Counted from the stretch's first letter, positions 20,656 through 30,392 are shown. The stretch is DNA of 64,000 bases from Pseudomonas wayambapalatensis (GCA_014268975.2 CP077096.1:952501-1016500); one strand, 5' to 3'. The notes: generated by a model from the letters alone, not told the origin. Numbers and translations: made by a program.

Positions 20656-20899
20656 CACCGATTTGACCCGCCTTCGCAAGACCCGGTGTCGTGATCGAAC
20701 ACCTTCATGGCGCGCAGGAACAATTTGCCCAGCACCCGCACTGCTTGAATGAAGCCGACCTCGACGCCGCCGCTCGCCAACCCGTGAACAACGTCAATAA
20801 AATCACCTGAGCCGCGTGCAACTCATTGTCCAGAAAGGAGATAGTTTTCGCCTACGCCTGCCCGTCCTTCCTTGTGTCAGCAAAAAGAGAACAAGATCA

Positions 20900-22291
20900 A
20901 TGAACACCGTGGGAACTGATGGCAACCTTGCACAAGGTTTCAAGCCACGTCATGTAACGATGCTGTCCATCGCCGGCATCATCGGTGCAGGACTTTTCGT
21001 CGGCTCCGGACACGCCATCGCGGCTGCCGGTCCCGCCACCATCCTCTCCTATTTCGTCGCCGGCACGCTGGTCGTGCTGGTCATGCGCATGCTCGGCGAA
21101 ATGGCCGTCGCCCATCCCGACACCGGCTCGTTTTCCACCTACGCCGACCAGGCCATCGGCCGTTGGGCCGGCTATACCATCGGCTGGCTGTACTGGTGGT
21201 TCTGGGTGCTGGTCATTCCCATCGAGGCGCTGGCCGCAGGCCATGTGCTCAATGCCTGGTTCCCGCAGGTCGACAGTTGGATCTTCGCCCTCGCATCGGT
21301 ACTGCTGCTGGCCTGCACCAACCTGTTCAGCGTGGCCAAGTACGGCGAGTTCGAGTTCTGGTTCGCGATCCTGAAAGTCACCGCGATCCTGGGCTTCATC
21401 GGCCTCGGTTTTGCCGCGCTGATGGGCTGGCTGCCCAACCGCGAAGTCAGCGGCCTGAGCACACTGATGAGCGAGCACGGCGGTTTCGCGCCCAAAGGCT
21501 GGTCGGCGGTGATCGGCGCCTTCATCACCGTGATGTTCAGCTTCATCGGCACGGAAGCGGTGACCATTGCCGCCTCCGAATCCAGCGATCCGGCGCGCAA
21601 CATCGCCAAGGCCACCCGCTCGGTGATCTGGCGGATCAGCACCTTCTACATCCTGTCGATCTTCGTGATCATCTCCGTGGTGCCTTGGAACGATCCGCAG
21701 CTTGCGGTGGTGGGCTCCTACCAGCGTGCGCTGGAGATCATGAACATCCCCAATGCCGCGTTCATGGTCGACCTGGTGGTGCTGATCGCCGTGACCAGTT
21801 GCATGAACTCGTCGATCTACATCGCCTCGCGGATGATGTTCTCGCTGGCCAAGCGCGGCGATGCGCCCGCCATGCTCAAGCGCACCTCGAAGGTTGGCGT
21901 ACCGCGTGCGGCGGTGTTCGGCAGCACGCTGATCGGGGCTGCCATCGCCATCCTCAACTACTTCGCGCCCAAGGGCGTGTTCGAGTTCCTGCTCGCCAGC
22001 TCCGGCGCCATCGCCCTGTTGGTGTACCTGGTGATCGCCATCTCGCAGTTGCGCATGCGCCGGCGCCTGGAGCGCGAGAGCACGGAACTGAAGTTCCGCA
22101 TGTGGCTGTTCCCCTGGCTGACCTGGGGAGTGATCGTGTTCATCAGCTGTGCGCTGGCGGTGATGATGTATACCGAGGAGCACCGTGCAGAGGTCAGTGC
22201 AACACTGAGCCTGGCGATCGTGATCTCCTTCCTCGGCATCGTCACCACGCGCGGGCATGGCCGCAAGGTGGTGGTGCGGTCGATGGGGTAG
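20900..22291 (+). CDS. gabP: GabP-like amino acid permease (APC superfamily)
   Basis: 463 residues, 12 predicted transmembrane helices, about the same length as E. coli GabP (466). It matches GabP closely in recalled blocks: RHVTMLSIAGIIGAGLFVGS in helix 1, PDTGSFSTYADQAIGRWAGY, and TIGWLYWWFWVLVIP. It probably imports 4-aminobutyrate or a related omega-amino acid by proton symport. Start: ATG 20900 (MNTVGTDG), with only a weak purine-rich RBS. It stands alone but is next to amine-catabolism genes that yield such compounds. An intrinsic terminator follows. Confidence 0.85.
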   Translation: MNTVGTDGNLAQGFKPRHVTMLSIAGIIGAGLFVGSGHAIAAAGPATILSYFVAGTLVVLVMRMLGEMAVAHPDTGSFSTYADQAIGRWAGYTIGWLYWWFWVLVIPIEALAAGHVLNAWFPQVDSWIFALASVLLLACTNLFSVAKYGEFEFWFAILKVTAILGFIGLGFAALMGWLPNREVSGLSTLMSEHGGFAPKGWSAVIGAFITVMFSFIGTEAVTIAASESSDPARNIAKATRSVIWRISTFYILSIFVIISVVPWNDPQLAVVGSYQRALEIMNIPNAAFMVDLVVLIAVTSCMNSSIYIASRMMFSLAKRGDAPAMLKRTSKVGVPRAAVFGSTLIGAAIAILNYFAPKGVFEFLLASSGAIALLVYLVIAISQLRMRRRLERESTELKFRMWLFPWLTWGVIVFISCALAVMMYTEEHRAEVSATLSLAIVISFLGIVTTRGHGRKVVVRSMG

Positions 22292-22319
22292 CAGGGCGGA
22301 TGTAACGGGTCATGACGAG

Positions 22320-22346
22320 GGGCGCCTGGACTAGGCGCCCTTCTGT
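22320..22346 (+). terminator. Terminator after gabP-like gene
   Basis: Perfect 8-bp stem GGGCGCCT / AGGCGCCC with a 5-nt loop, followed by TTCTGT. It is a short intrinsic-type terminator. Confidence 0.75.
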
Positions 22347-22438
22347 CATGGGCCACAGCATCCTAGGAGCGGTCCGACATTTCCGGCGCGTTCCCTTGGA
22401 TAGGCTTCCTGGCTTCGAACAATGCCAGGAGCCCTTCG

Positions 22439-23131
22439 ATGAAAGACCACCCGCAACATGACAATGCAACCGCCTCTGCGCCTTCCAGGGATGAGCGCTT
22501 GGATGAGGTCGTGACCCTCATCCACTCGGCACGGCAACGCTGCATGCAGGCCGTCAACACACAGCTCATCGAGCTGTACTGGCAGGTCGGTGCCTACATC
22601 AGCCGCAAGATCGAGAATGCCGAGTGGGGCGACGCCGTGGTCAGCCAGTTGGCCGGACACCTGGCGCGCACGCAGCCAGGGTTGCGTGGGTTCACGCGCC
22701 GTAACCTCTTCCGTATGCGCCAGTTCTACGAGACCTATCGCCATGAGGAGAAAGTGTCAGCACTGCTGACACAATTGCCCTGGACCCAGAACCTGACGAT
22801 TCTCAGCCAAAGCAGGCGCCCCGAAGAACGTGAGTTCTACCTGCGCATGGCAATTCAGGAGAAGTGGTCGAGTCGCGAACTGGAGCGCCAGATGAAAGCC
22901 GCGCTGTTCGAGCGCAGCGTTGCCGACCCGCTCAAGGCCTCGGCCTCCCTTGCCCAGGCCCACCCGCAAGCCCTGTCGGTGTTCCGTGACGCCTACATGC
23001 TGGATTTCCTCGACCTTCCCCAAGCACATGCCGAAGCCGATTTGCACAAGGGCCTGCTCCAGCGCTTGAAGGACTTTCTCGTGGAGCTTGGCCGCGACTT
23101 CTGCTTCGTCGGCTCCTCAATACCTGTCTAA
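22439..23131 (+). pseudogene. DUF1016 (YhcG-type) protein, C-terminal nuclease domain lost
   Basis: 230 residues with an AGGAG RBS. The DUF1016 N-terminal domain is well preserved (LIHSARQRCMQAVNTQLIEL, then YWQVGAYISRKI; LPWTQNLTILSQSRRPEERE). Full-length relatives run about 340-370 residues, with a PDDEXK nuclease domain after DFCFIGSQYPV. Here the frame ends at DFCFVGSSIPV and a stop. Reading GSQYPV instead requires a one-base shift near 23116, and a REP begins 15 nt later, so the nuclease half is gone. Relatives are linked to restriction-modification or defence loci; none is seen here. It is probably a dead gene. Confidence 0.72.
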
Positions 23132-23146
23132 ACGCCAGCCCAACTG

Positions 23147-23233
23147 TTGTAGGAGCGGGCTTGCCCGCGAACACGGGCGTAGCCCGTGCCAGGCGGCGCT
23201 GTGTCTTTTTCGCGGGCAAGCCCGCTTCTACAG
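23147..23233. repeat. REP pair, inverted
   Basis: tgtaggagcgggcttgcccg and its inverted partner cgggcaagcccgcttctaca flank a short palindrome (cacgggcgtagcccgtg). It lies immediately after the truncated DUF1016 gene and may mark the deletion junction. The rest to 23325 is AT-rich (tcaaataatcaattgacgga, then ATTAGCTTAACCATTAAATC) and probably holds the promoter of the next operon. Confidence 0.85.
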
Positions 23234-23325
23234 CTATCACCACTCGTCAAATAATCAATTGACGGATATCAAAATCACTATTAGCTTAACCATTAAATCG
23301 AACAATAAATATCGCACAGCGATAC

Positions 23326-24687
23326 GTGAGGCTTGAATTGTACGATCCATTGGTTGATGCGAACCCAGGCCGGGCCCAGCCCCATGCGCCGTCCTATTGG
23401 GCCGATACCGCAGGTTCGCCGGTCGCCGACGATGGCCCGGTGCGTGGCAACGAAGACGTCGAAGTGGCGATCATCGGTGCCGGCTACACCGGCCTCAGTT
23501 GCGCGCTGCACCTGGCCCGCGAGCACGGGGTGCGGGCGGTGGTGCTGGAGGCGAACCAGACCGCCTGGGGTTGCAGCGGACGCAATGGCAGCTTTGCGCG
23601 CATTTCCGGTGGCCGCGTGCCGCTGGCTGCGCTGATCGAGCGCTACGGCGCCGACACCGCGCGCCAGTACTTCAACGAGATGCGCCAGGCGCTGGACACC
23701 ACCCGCGCCCTGATCCGCGACGGCAACATCGACTGCGACGCGCAGCCCGATGGCGTGTACAAGGTCGCCAGCAAGGCCATCCACGTCGAGTCGCTCAAGC
23801 GCGAAATGGGCCTGTACAACGACCTGCTCGACTACCCGGCCCACTTCGTCGAAGCCGCCGACCTGCAGTCGGTGCACGCCGGTGCCGAGTCGTTCGGTGC
23901 ACTGCACATGCCCGACGGCTTCAGCATGCATCCGCTGAAACTGGCCTGGGGCGTACAGCGCATGGCCCGCGAGGCTGGCGCGCGGGTGCACACCGGCTCG
24001 CCGGTCACCGCCTGGACCAGCAGCGCGCAGGGCCATCGGCTGGTCACCCCAGGCGGGGTGATCACCGCGCGCAAGGTGGTGGTCGCCACCAACGGCTACA
24101 CCTCGCGCCAACTGCACCCGGCACTGACCGGGCGGATCCTGCCGGTGCACTCGCAGATCATCGTCACCCGGCCGATGAGCGCCGCCGAGAAGCAGGCCAG
24201 CCTGCCGGGTGCCGACTGCATGTTCGATACCCGCAACCTGCTGTTCTATTACCGCCGCCTGCCAGACGACCGCATTCTCTTCGGCGGTCGCAGCGCAGTG
24301 AACGGCCGCGACGCGGAAAACCCGCTGCACCGCGAGCGCCTGCTGGCGGCGCTGTGCCACAAGTTCCCGGCGCTGCAGGGCATCGACGTGGATTACAACT
24401 GGGGCGGCTGGGTCGCGGTGACCAACAACTCGCTGCCGCACTGCTACCCGATCCAGGGCGTGGCCAATGCCTACACCGGCGGCGGTTATGCCGGCAGTGG
24501 CGTGTCGTTCTCGCTGCAGACCGGCAAGCGCCTGGCGCAGATGGCCTGCGGCGAAGCCCGGCCCACGCCGGTGCCGTTCCTGCACCAGGCGCCCAAGCCG
24601 TTCCCGTTCCAATCCTTCCTGCGTGTTGGTCAGCGCATGGCCTACGCCTGGTATCGCTTCAAGGACGCCGAGCGCGCGTCCGTCTAA
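23326..24687 (+). CDS. FAD-dependent amine oxidoreductase (DAO family, PuuB-like)
   Basis: 453 residues. Dinucleotide-binding motif VAIIGAGYTGLSCALHLA at residues about 47-64, then GCSGRNGSFARISGG, typical of gamma-glutamylputrescine oxidase and related DAO flavoenzymes. The C-terminal FAD contact GGGYAGSGVSFSLQTGKRLA is near residue 385. It probably oxidises a primary or secondary amine to an imine or aldehyde, which the adjacent PatD-like dehydrogenase would oxidise. No glutamylputrescine synthetase is nearby, so the substrate is open. Start uncertain: GTG 23326, or TTG 23338 with GAGG 6 nt upstream. The next gene starts 12 nt after the stop. Confidence 0.82.
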   Translation: MRLELYDPLVDANPGRAQPHAPSYWADTAGSPVADDGPVRGNEDVEVAIIGAGYTGLSCALHLAREHGVRAVVLEANQTAWGCSGRNGSFARISGGRVPLAALIERYGADTARQYFNEMRQALDTTRALIRDGNIDCDAQPDGVYKVASKAIHVESLKREMGLYNDLLDYPAHFVEAADLQSVHAGAESFGALHMPDGFSMHPLKLAWGVQRMAREAGARVHTGSPVTAWTSSAQGHRLVTPGGVITARKVVVATNGYTSRQLHPALTGRILPVHSQIIVTRPMSAAEKQASLPGADCMFDTRNLLFYYRRLPDDRILFGGRSAVNGRDAENPLHRERLLAALCHKFPALQGIDVDYNWGGWVAVTNNSLPHCYPIQGVANAYTGGGYAGSGVSFSLQTGKRLAQMACGEARPTPVPFLHQAPKPFPFQSFLRVGQRMAYAWYRFKDAERASV

Positions 24688-24699
24688 CTGGAGAGCGTC

Positions 24700-26130
24700 A
24701 TGATCTATAGCGAGTACCTTATCGACGGTGAGCTGGTGCGCGGGCAGGGCGACGAGTCGCCGATCCTGGCGCCAGCCGACGAGCGTGTGCTGCATGTGCT
24801 GGCCGATGCCTCGCCTGCCCAGCTGGATGCCGCCGTCGATGCCGCCGAGCGTGCCTTCACCGGTTGGGCGCGCACGCCACCGCGTCAGCGCGGCTACCTG
24901 CTGCTCAAGCTGGCCGAGCGCATCGAGGCCGACGCCCAGGCGCTCGGCACCCTGGAAAGCCAGAACTGCGGCAAGCCGCTGCAAAAGGCGATTGGCCACG
25001 AAGTGCCGGCGGTCGCCGATGTGTTCCGCTTCTTCGCCGGGGCTGCGCGTTGCCTGCCGGGCAGCGCCGCTGGTGAATACGTCGCCGGCAGCACCAGCAT
25101 GATCCGTCGCGACCCGCTCGGCGTGGTCGGGCTGATCGCGCCGTGGAACTACCCATTGCTGATGGCAGCCTGGAAGCTGGCCCCGGCCCTGGCCGCCGGC
25201 AACACCGTAGTGTTCAAGCCGTCCGAGCTGACGCCACTGAGCGCCCTGTACCTGGCGCGGCTGTGTGCCGAGATCTTCCCGCGCGGCGTGGTCAACATTC
25301 TTTCCGGGCGCGGTGCCACCCTCGGCGCGCAGCTCAGCGCCCATCCCAAGGTGCGCATGGTGTCGGTCACCGGCGACATCGCCACCGGCCAGGCCGTGGT
25401 CCGCGCCGCCGCCGGCAACCTCAAGCGTACCCACCTGGAGCTGGGCGGCAAGGCGCCGGTACTGGTGTTCGCCGATGCCGACATCCCGGCAGCCGTGCGC
25501 ATGATGCGTACCGGCGGCTACTACAACGCCGGGCAGGACTGTACCGCGGCCTGCCGTGTGTATGTCGCCGAGTCGGTGCGCGAGCAGTTCCTCGAACAAC
25601 TGGTCGCTGAGGTCTCGACGCTGCGTACCGGTCACCCGGAAGATCCGGCCAGCGACTTCGGCCCGCTGATCAGCCGTCGCCAGCAGGAGCGCGTGCAGGG
25701 CTTCGTCGACCGTGCCGCGGCGCTGGCGCATAGCGAAGTACTGGTTGGCGGCAAGGTTCCCGACGGCCCGGGTTTCTTCTTCCAGCCGACCGTCATCGCC
25801 GGCGTGCGCCAGGACGACGAGATCGTGCAGAAGGAAGTGTTCGGGCCGGTGGTGTCGGTCACCGCCTTCGACGATGAGGAGCAGGTGCTGGCCTGGGCCA
25901 ACGAAAGCGAATACGGCCTGTCGGCCTCGGTGTGGACGCGCGATGTGAAGAAGGCCATGCGTACCGCCAGCCAGCTGCAGTACGGTTGTGTCTGGGTCAA
26001 CCAGCACATGACACTGGCCACCGAGATGCCCCATGGCGGGCTGCGCCAGTCGGGCTACGGCAAGGACTTGAGCCTGTACGGCCTGGAGGATTACACCAGC
26101 GTGCGGCACATCATGATCGACATCGGCTGA
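24700..26130 (+). CDS. Aminobutyraldehyde-type aldehyde dehydrogenase (PatD-like)
   Basis: 476 residues. NAD-dependent ALDH with the oxyanion motif [13 protein letters not shown] near residue 147, general-base Glu in [13 protein letters not shown], and catalytic Cys281 in [13 protein letters not shown]. The QDCTAACR form is characteristic of gamma-aminobutyraldehyde dehydrogenases (PatD/YdcW). RBS GGAGAG about 7 nt before ATG. It should oxidise an omega-aminoaldehyde made by the flavoenzyme upstream. It is a paralogue of the dehydrogenases at 56668 and 62342. Confidence 0.88.
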   Translation: MIYSEYLIDGELVRGQGDESPILAPADERVLHVLADASPAQLDAAVDAAERAFTGWARTPPRQRGYLLLKLAERIEADAQALGTLESQNCGKPLQKAIGHEVPAVADVFRFFAGAARCLPGSAAGEYVAGSTSMIRRDPLGVVGLIAPWNYPLLMAAWKLAPALAAGNTVVFKPSELTPLSALYLARLCAEIFPRGVVNILSGRGATLGAQLSAHPKVRMVSVTGDIATGQAVVRAAAGNLKRTHLELGGKAPVLVFADADIPAAVRMMRTGGYYNAGQDCTAACRVYVAESVREQFLEQLVAEVSTLRTGHPEDPASDFGPLISRRQQERVQGFVDRAAALAHSEVLVGGKVPDGPGFFFQPTVIAGVRQDDEIVQKEVFGPVVSVTAFDDEEQVLAWANESEYGLSASVWTRDVKKAMRTASQLQYGCVWVNQHMTLATEMPHGGLRQSGYGKDLSLYGLEDYTSVRHIMIDIG

Positions 26131-26245
26131 GGCCGGGTCACTACACAACAACACAAGAACACAACAACAAGCAGGGATGACTGCAGGACTGGATGTCCAT
26201 GACGTTTCGCCAACTGTCTAACTACAACAAATGCAGGGGTTGAAC

Positions 26246-27274
26246 ATGAAACGATTCGAATGGCGTGCAGGCACCGTGGCGGTATTGCTGGGGCTGTGCA
26301 CCTGGCAGGCCCACGCGGCCGAAAGCGTGACCTTCGCCGGCTGGGGTGGCGCCTTGCAGGACGCCGAACGCAAGGCCTACCTGGAACCTGCGGCGAAGAA
26401 CCTGGGTATCGCCGTCAAGGAAGACAACATGGACGGCCTGGCGGCGGTACGCGCCCAGGTGATGTCCGGCAAGCCCAAGTGGGATGTGGTTGAGCTGGCC
26501 TCAAACGACTGCATGGTGGCCGAGAAGGAAGGCCTGACCGAGCCGCTGGACTTCTCGGTGATCAAGACCGAGGGCGTCGATCCCAGGTTCTACGGCAAGA
26601 ACTGGATCGCCAGCCACGCCTACTCGACGGTCCTGGCCTGGAGCACCGAAGGCGGTGCCGCCAAGGCCCAGACCTGGAAGGACTTCTTCGACCCGTCCGT
26701 GAAGGGGCCGCGCGCCCTGTACCGCAACCCGTTCACCACGCTCGAAGTGGCACTGCTGGCCGACGGCGTGGCACCCAAGGATCTCTACCCGCTGGACGTC
26801 GAGCGCGCCTTCAAGGTGCTCGAGCGGATCAAGCCGCAGGTGGTCAACTGGTGGAGCAGCGGCACCGACTCGGCGCAGTTGCTGCGCAGCCACGAGGTGG
26901 ACTTCCTGGCCATCTGGGCCTCGCGCGTCGAGGACCTGAAGAAGGCCGGTCAGCCGGTGGACTACACCTATGACAAGGCGCTGCTCGACTATGACTGCGT
27001 GGTGGTGCCCAAGGGTGCCCCGAACAAGGCCCAGGCCATGAAGCTGATCGCGCAGATCATGTCGCCGCAAAGCCAGGCCATGCTTGCCACGCTGATCCCC
27101 AACCCGCCGGTCAACAGCAAGGCCTTCGACACCGGCATCATCCCGGCGGACCTGGCGAGCAAGCTGCCGACAGCACCCGCGAACGTCGATAAGGTGGCCT
27201 TCTTCGACCCGGCCTGGTGGCAAGGTCGCCAGGCCGAACTCCAGCAACGTTTCGACCTGTTCATCCAGAACTGA
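26246..27274 (+). CDS. Polyamine-type ABC transporter substrate-binding protein 1
   Basis: 342 residues with a signal peptide (cleavage near AHA|AES). Spermidine/putrescine-binding (PotD/PotF-like) family 1 fold: VTFAGWGGALQDAERKAYLE, then SGKPKWDVVELASNDC. Start: ATG 26246 with AGGGG about 8 nt upstream; an ATG 15 nt earlier is less well placed. It captures a cationic amine in the periplasm for the permease encoded downstream. A close paralogue follows directly, sharing long blocks such as DAERKAYLEPAAK and RAQVMSGKPKWD. Confidence 0.88.
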   Translation: MKRFEWRAGTVAVLLGLCTWQAHAAESVTFAGWGGALQDAERKAYLEPAAKNLGIAVKEDNMDGLAAVRAQVMSGKPKWDVVELASNDCMVAEKEGLTEPLDFSVIKTEGVDPRFYGKNWIASHAYSTVLAWSTEGGAAKAQTWKDFFDPSVKGPRALYRNPFTTLEVALLADGVAPKDLYPLDVERAFKVLERIKPQVVNWWSSGTDSAQLLRSHEVDFLAIWASRVEDLKKAGQPVDYTYDKALLDYDCVVVPKGAPNKAQAMKLIAQIMSPQSQAMLATLIPNPPVNSKAFDTGIIPADLASKLPTAPANVDKVAFFDPAWWQGRQAELQQRFDLFIQN

Positions 27275-27323
27275 TCGACCTTTCCGCGCCCTGTGCAAGC
27301 GGGGCGCACCTGGAGAAAAGCAC

Positions 27324-28355
27324 ATGCACAAACACCTGATCAAAGGCGCTGCGTTCAGCCTCCTGGCCAGCGCACTGTTCGCCGCCACGGCACATGCCGA
27401 CGGCGGCATCACCTTCGCTGGCTGGGGTGGCGCCCTGCAGGATGCCGAGCGCAAGGCGTACCTCGAACCTGCCGCCAAGGCGCTGAACATTGCCATCCGC
27501 GAAGACAACATGAACGGCCTGGCCGCCGTGCGCGCCCAGGTGATGTCGGGCAAGCCGAAGTGGGACCTGGTCGAACTGGGCATCACCGACTGCGTGCAGG
27601 CCGAGAAAGAAGGGCTGTCCGAGCCGCTGGACAAAAGCGTGATCGACACCCGCGACATCGACCCGGCCGTGGTCGGCAACAACTGGATCGCCAGCCATGC
27701 CTACGCCTCGGTGGTGGCTTGGGCCAAAGACACCGGCAAGCCGGTGGCCCAGACCTGGCAGGCGTTCTTCGACCCCAATGTCAAAGGCGCGCGGGCCATG
27801 TACACCAAGCCCTGGCAAACGCTGGAGGCCGCGTTGATCGGCGATGGCGTGGCCCCGGCGCAGCTGTATCCCCTGGACATCGACCGCGCGTTCAAGGCCC
27901 TGGAGCGGATCAAGCCGCAGGTCGTCAACTGGTGGAGCGCCGGTGCCGACTCGGCGCAATTGCTGCGCAGCCGCGAGGTGGACTTCCTGGCGATCTGGAA
28001 CGGGCGCGTGGCCGAGGTGGCCAAGTCCGACGATGCGGTCGACTACAGTTTCGATGGCGCCATCCTCAGCTATGACTGCCTGATCGTGCCGCGCGGTGCG
28101 CAGAACAAGGACCTGGCCATGCGCGTGATCAACCAGATCATGCAGCCGACCAGCCAGGCGACGCTGGCGACCTTGATCCCCTACGCGCCGGTCAACAGCC
28201 GCGCCTACGAGGTCGGCCTGATCAGCGCCGAGCAGGCCAGCCGCCTGCCGACCTCGCCGCAGAACATTGCCAAGGTGGCGAAGATCGACCCGCATTGGTG
28301 GGTGCAGAACCAGCAGGCGGTGCAGCAGCGTTTCGAGTTGTTCATCGCCCACTAG
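27324..28355 (+). CDS. Polyamine-type ABC transporter substrate-binding protein 2
   Basis: 343 residues, signal peptide ending ATAHA|DGG. A tandem paralogue of the preceding gene, aligned over the full length without large gaps. Differences cluster after PKWD (ELGITDCVQAEKEG against ELASNDCMVAEKEG) and in the C-terminal half, which may change specificity. The two presumably serve one permease with two ligands. RBS is GGAG about 9 nt before ATG. A GC-rich hairpin after the stop may protect the binding-protein mRNA from decay. Confidence 0.88.
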   Translation: MHKHLIKGAAFSLLASALFAATAHADGGITFAGWGGALQDAERKAYLEPAAKALNIAIREDNMNGLAAVRAQVMSGKPKWDLVELGITDCVQAEKEGLSEPLDKSVIDTRDIDPAVVGNNWIASHAYASVVAWAKDTGKPVAQTWQAFFDPNVKGARAMYTKPWQTLEAALIGDGVAPAQLYPLDIDRAFKALERIKPQVVNWWSAGADSAQLLRSREVDFLAIWNGRVAEVAKSDDAVDYSFDGAILSYDCLIVPRGAQNKDLAMRVINQIMQPTSQATLATLIPYAPVNSRAYEVGLISAEQASRLPTSPQNIAKVAKIDPHWWVQNQQAVQQRFELFIAH

Positions 28356-28356
28356 G

Positions 28357-28384
28357 ACGAGGCGGGCCGTGCTGGCCCGCGTCA
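28357..28384 (+). promoter_or_regulatory. Hairpin between binding-protein and ATPase genes
   Basis: Stem GGCGGGCC / GGCCCGC with GAC / GTC at its base and no T-tract. Such intra-operon stems commonly stabilise upstream mRNA, so binding proteins are made in excess over membrane components. The role here is inferred. Confidence 0.5.
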
Positions 28385-28424
28385 TAACCCGTGTTCCGTG
28401 CCGCTTGCGGCCCCGAGTCTGACC

Positions 28425-29507
28425 ATGTCTGAAGATACGAAGCTCTCGACCTCCATCGACATCGAGCATGTCACCAAGACCTACGGCAGCTTTGCCGCGC
28501 TCGATGACGTCTCCCTGAACATCCGCAGTGGCGAGTTCCTGTCGCTGCTGGGCTCGTCCGGTTCGGGCAAGACCACCTTGCTGATGGCCCTGGCCGGCTT
28601 CGTGCGCCCGGACGCCGGCAGCATCCGCTTCGGCGGGCGGGAAATGGTGTTCGAGCCGCCGCACAAGCGCGACCTGGGCATGATGTTCCAGAACTACGCA
28701 CTGTTCCCGCACATGAACGTGTTCCAGAACGTTGCCTACCCGCTGAAGCTGCGCGGCTACAGCCGTGACGAAATCCGCAAGCGAGTCGGCGAGGCGCTGG
28801 AGATGGTCGAGCTGGACAAGCTGGTCGGGCGGCGCATCGACGAGATGTCCGGTGGCCAGCGCCAGCGCATCGCCCTGGCCCGAGCGATCGTCTTCGAGCC
28901 GAAGATCCTGCTGATGGACGAGCCGCTGTCGGCGCTGGATAAACGCCTGCGCGAGACCATGCAGCTGGAGATCCGTCGCCTGCACGAGCGCCTCGGCATG
29001 ACCGTGGTCTACGTCACCCACGACCAGCGCGAGGCACTGACCATGTCCGACCGCATTGCGGTGATGAGCCAAGGGCGGATTCAGCAGATCGACACCCCCG
29101 AAAGCCTCTACGAACGCCCGGCCAACCGCTTCATCGCCGAGTTCGTCGGCGAGTCGTCGTTCCTGCCGGTGGCCATGCGCGAGGGCAGGGCATGGTTCCG
29201 CGACCAGCCGTTGCAGGCGGTGTTCAGCGAAGGCTGCCTGAACAACCCGAGTATCCTCCTGCGCCCCGAGAAACTGCGCTTCGTCGATGACGGCCAGCAG
29301 GGCCTGAACCTGTTCCGTGGGCAGGTCCACGACGTCATCTACCAGGGCGAAAGCCAGTTGCTGCAAGTGGACCTGGGCGAAGGCACGCAGGTGTCGATCC
29401 GCCGCCCCTCGCGCAGTTCCTCCGGTGACCGCCTGCCGACGAGTGGCGATCACGTGGTCCTCGGCCTGCACCCGCAGGACAGCCTGATCGTGGGGGACTC
29501 GGCATGA
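28425..29507 (+). CDS. Polyamine-type ABC transporter ATP-binding protein
   Basis: 360 residues. Walker A SLLGSSGSGKTTLLMALAG near residue 45, Q-loop MMFQNYALFPHMNVFQN, signature MSGGQRQRIALARAI near residue 145, Walker B ILLMDEPLSALD, and H-switch VTHDQREALTMSD. A C-terminal TOBE domain (about 270-355) marks the PotA/spermidine class. The start at ATG 28425 is chosen over a GTG 27 nt upstream; neither has a strong RBS. The stop overlaps the next permease start (ATGA). It energises import of the ligand caught by the two binding proteins. Confidence 0.9.
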   Translation: MSEDTKLSTSIDIEHVTKTYGSFAALDDVSLNIRSGEFLSLLGSSGSGKTTLLMALAGFVRPDAGSIRFGGREMVFEPPHKRDLGMMFQNYALFPHMNVFQNVAYPLKLRGYSRDEIRKRVGEALEMVELDKLVGRRIDEMSGGQRQRIALARAIVFEPKILLMDEPLSALDKRLRETMQLEIRRLHERLGMTVVYVTHDQREALTMSDRIAVMSQGRIQQIDTPESLYERPANRFIAEFVGESSFLPVAMREGRAWFRDQPLQAVFSEGCLNNPSILLRPEKLRFVDDGQQGLNLFRGQVHDVIYQGESQLLQVDLGEGTQVSIRRPSRSSSGDRLPTSGDHVVLGLHPQDSLIVGDSA

Positions 29508-30388
29508 CTGCGCTCAACCTGCAAGGCGCGCTGCATGGCCAGGCCCTGCAACGCGCGGGCAAGCGCCACGGCTGGTTCCTGCTCTCGCCAATGCTGCCGG
29601 CGCTGCTGCTGGTGCTGGTGACTTTCGTGCTGCCGATCGGCTGGCTGTTCGGCCTGTCGCTGTTCGATGCCGACGGCAACCTCAGCGCCGGGAACTACAC
29701 GCGCCTGCTGCAACCGATCTACGTGCTGGCGTTCACCCAGACCTTCAAGATCGCCCTGATCGTCACCGTGGTCTGCGTGCTGCTGGGCTACCCCTACGCC
29801 TACTTCATGGTCCACGCGCCGCGCCGCCTGGCAGGCCTGGCGATGGCGCTGCTGCTGATCTCGCTGTGGACCTCGCTGCTGGTGCGCACTTACGCCTGGC
29901 TGGTGCTGCTGCAGCGGCGCGGCCTGGTCAACGACGTGCTGACCTCGCTGGGCATCGTCGACACGCCGCTGGCGCTGGTGCACAACCTCACCGGCACGGT
30001 GATCGGCATGACCCACATCATGCTGCCGTACATGGTGCTGCCGTTGTATGCGGCGATGAAGAGCATCAACCCGCTGTACCTGCAGGCCGCCTCGACCTTC
30101 GGTGCATCGCCGACGCGGGCGTTTCGCGATGTGTTCCTGCCGCTGTCGCTACCGGGGCTGGCTGCGGGCGCGACCTTGGTGTTCGTGCTCAGCCTGGGCT
30201 TCTACGTGACCCCGGCGCTGCTCGGGGGCGGCAAGGTGCAGATGCTGTCGATGCGCATCGAGAGCGATGTGTCGATGTACGCCAACTGGGGCGCTGCCTC
30301 GTCGCTGGGCGTGGTGCTGCTGGTGGCCACCCTGGTGATCCTGTTCATCGTCAAGAAGATCGCCGGCCTGGGCCGGCGCAGCGAGTGA
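29504..30388 (+). CDS. Polyamine-type ABC transporter permease 1 (PotB-like)
   Basis: 294 residues with about six transmembrane helices. The EAA-type cytoplasmic loop (QAASTFGASPTRAFRDVFLP) around residue 195 contacts the ATPase. Start overlaps the ATPase stop; the second permease begins 4 nt after this stop. The pair forms the heterodimeric membrane channel. Confidence 0.9.
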   Translation: MTALNLQGALHGQALQRAGKRHGWFLLSPMLPALLLVLVTFVLPIGWLFGLSLFDADGNLSAGNYTRLLQPIYVLAFTQTFKIALIVTVVCVLLGYPYAYFMVHAPRRLAGLAMALLLISLWTSLLVRTYAWLVLLQRRGLVNDVLTSLGIVDTPLALVHNLTGTVIGMTHIMLPYMVLPLYAAMKSINPLYLQAASTFGASPTRAFRDVFLPLSLPGLAAGATLVFVLSLGFYVTPALLGGGKVQMLSMRIESDVSMYANWGAASSLGVVLLVATLVILFIVKKIAGLGRRSE

Positions 30389-30392
30389 AGCC

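Noticed and set aside
22439..23131. Active restriction or phage-defence island
   Set aside because: Only a truncated DUF1016 gene is present, with no methylase, specificity subunit or other defence gene nearby.
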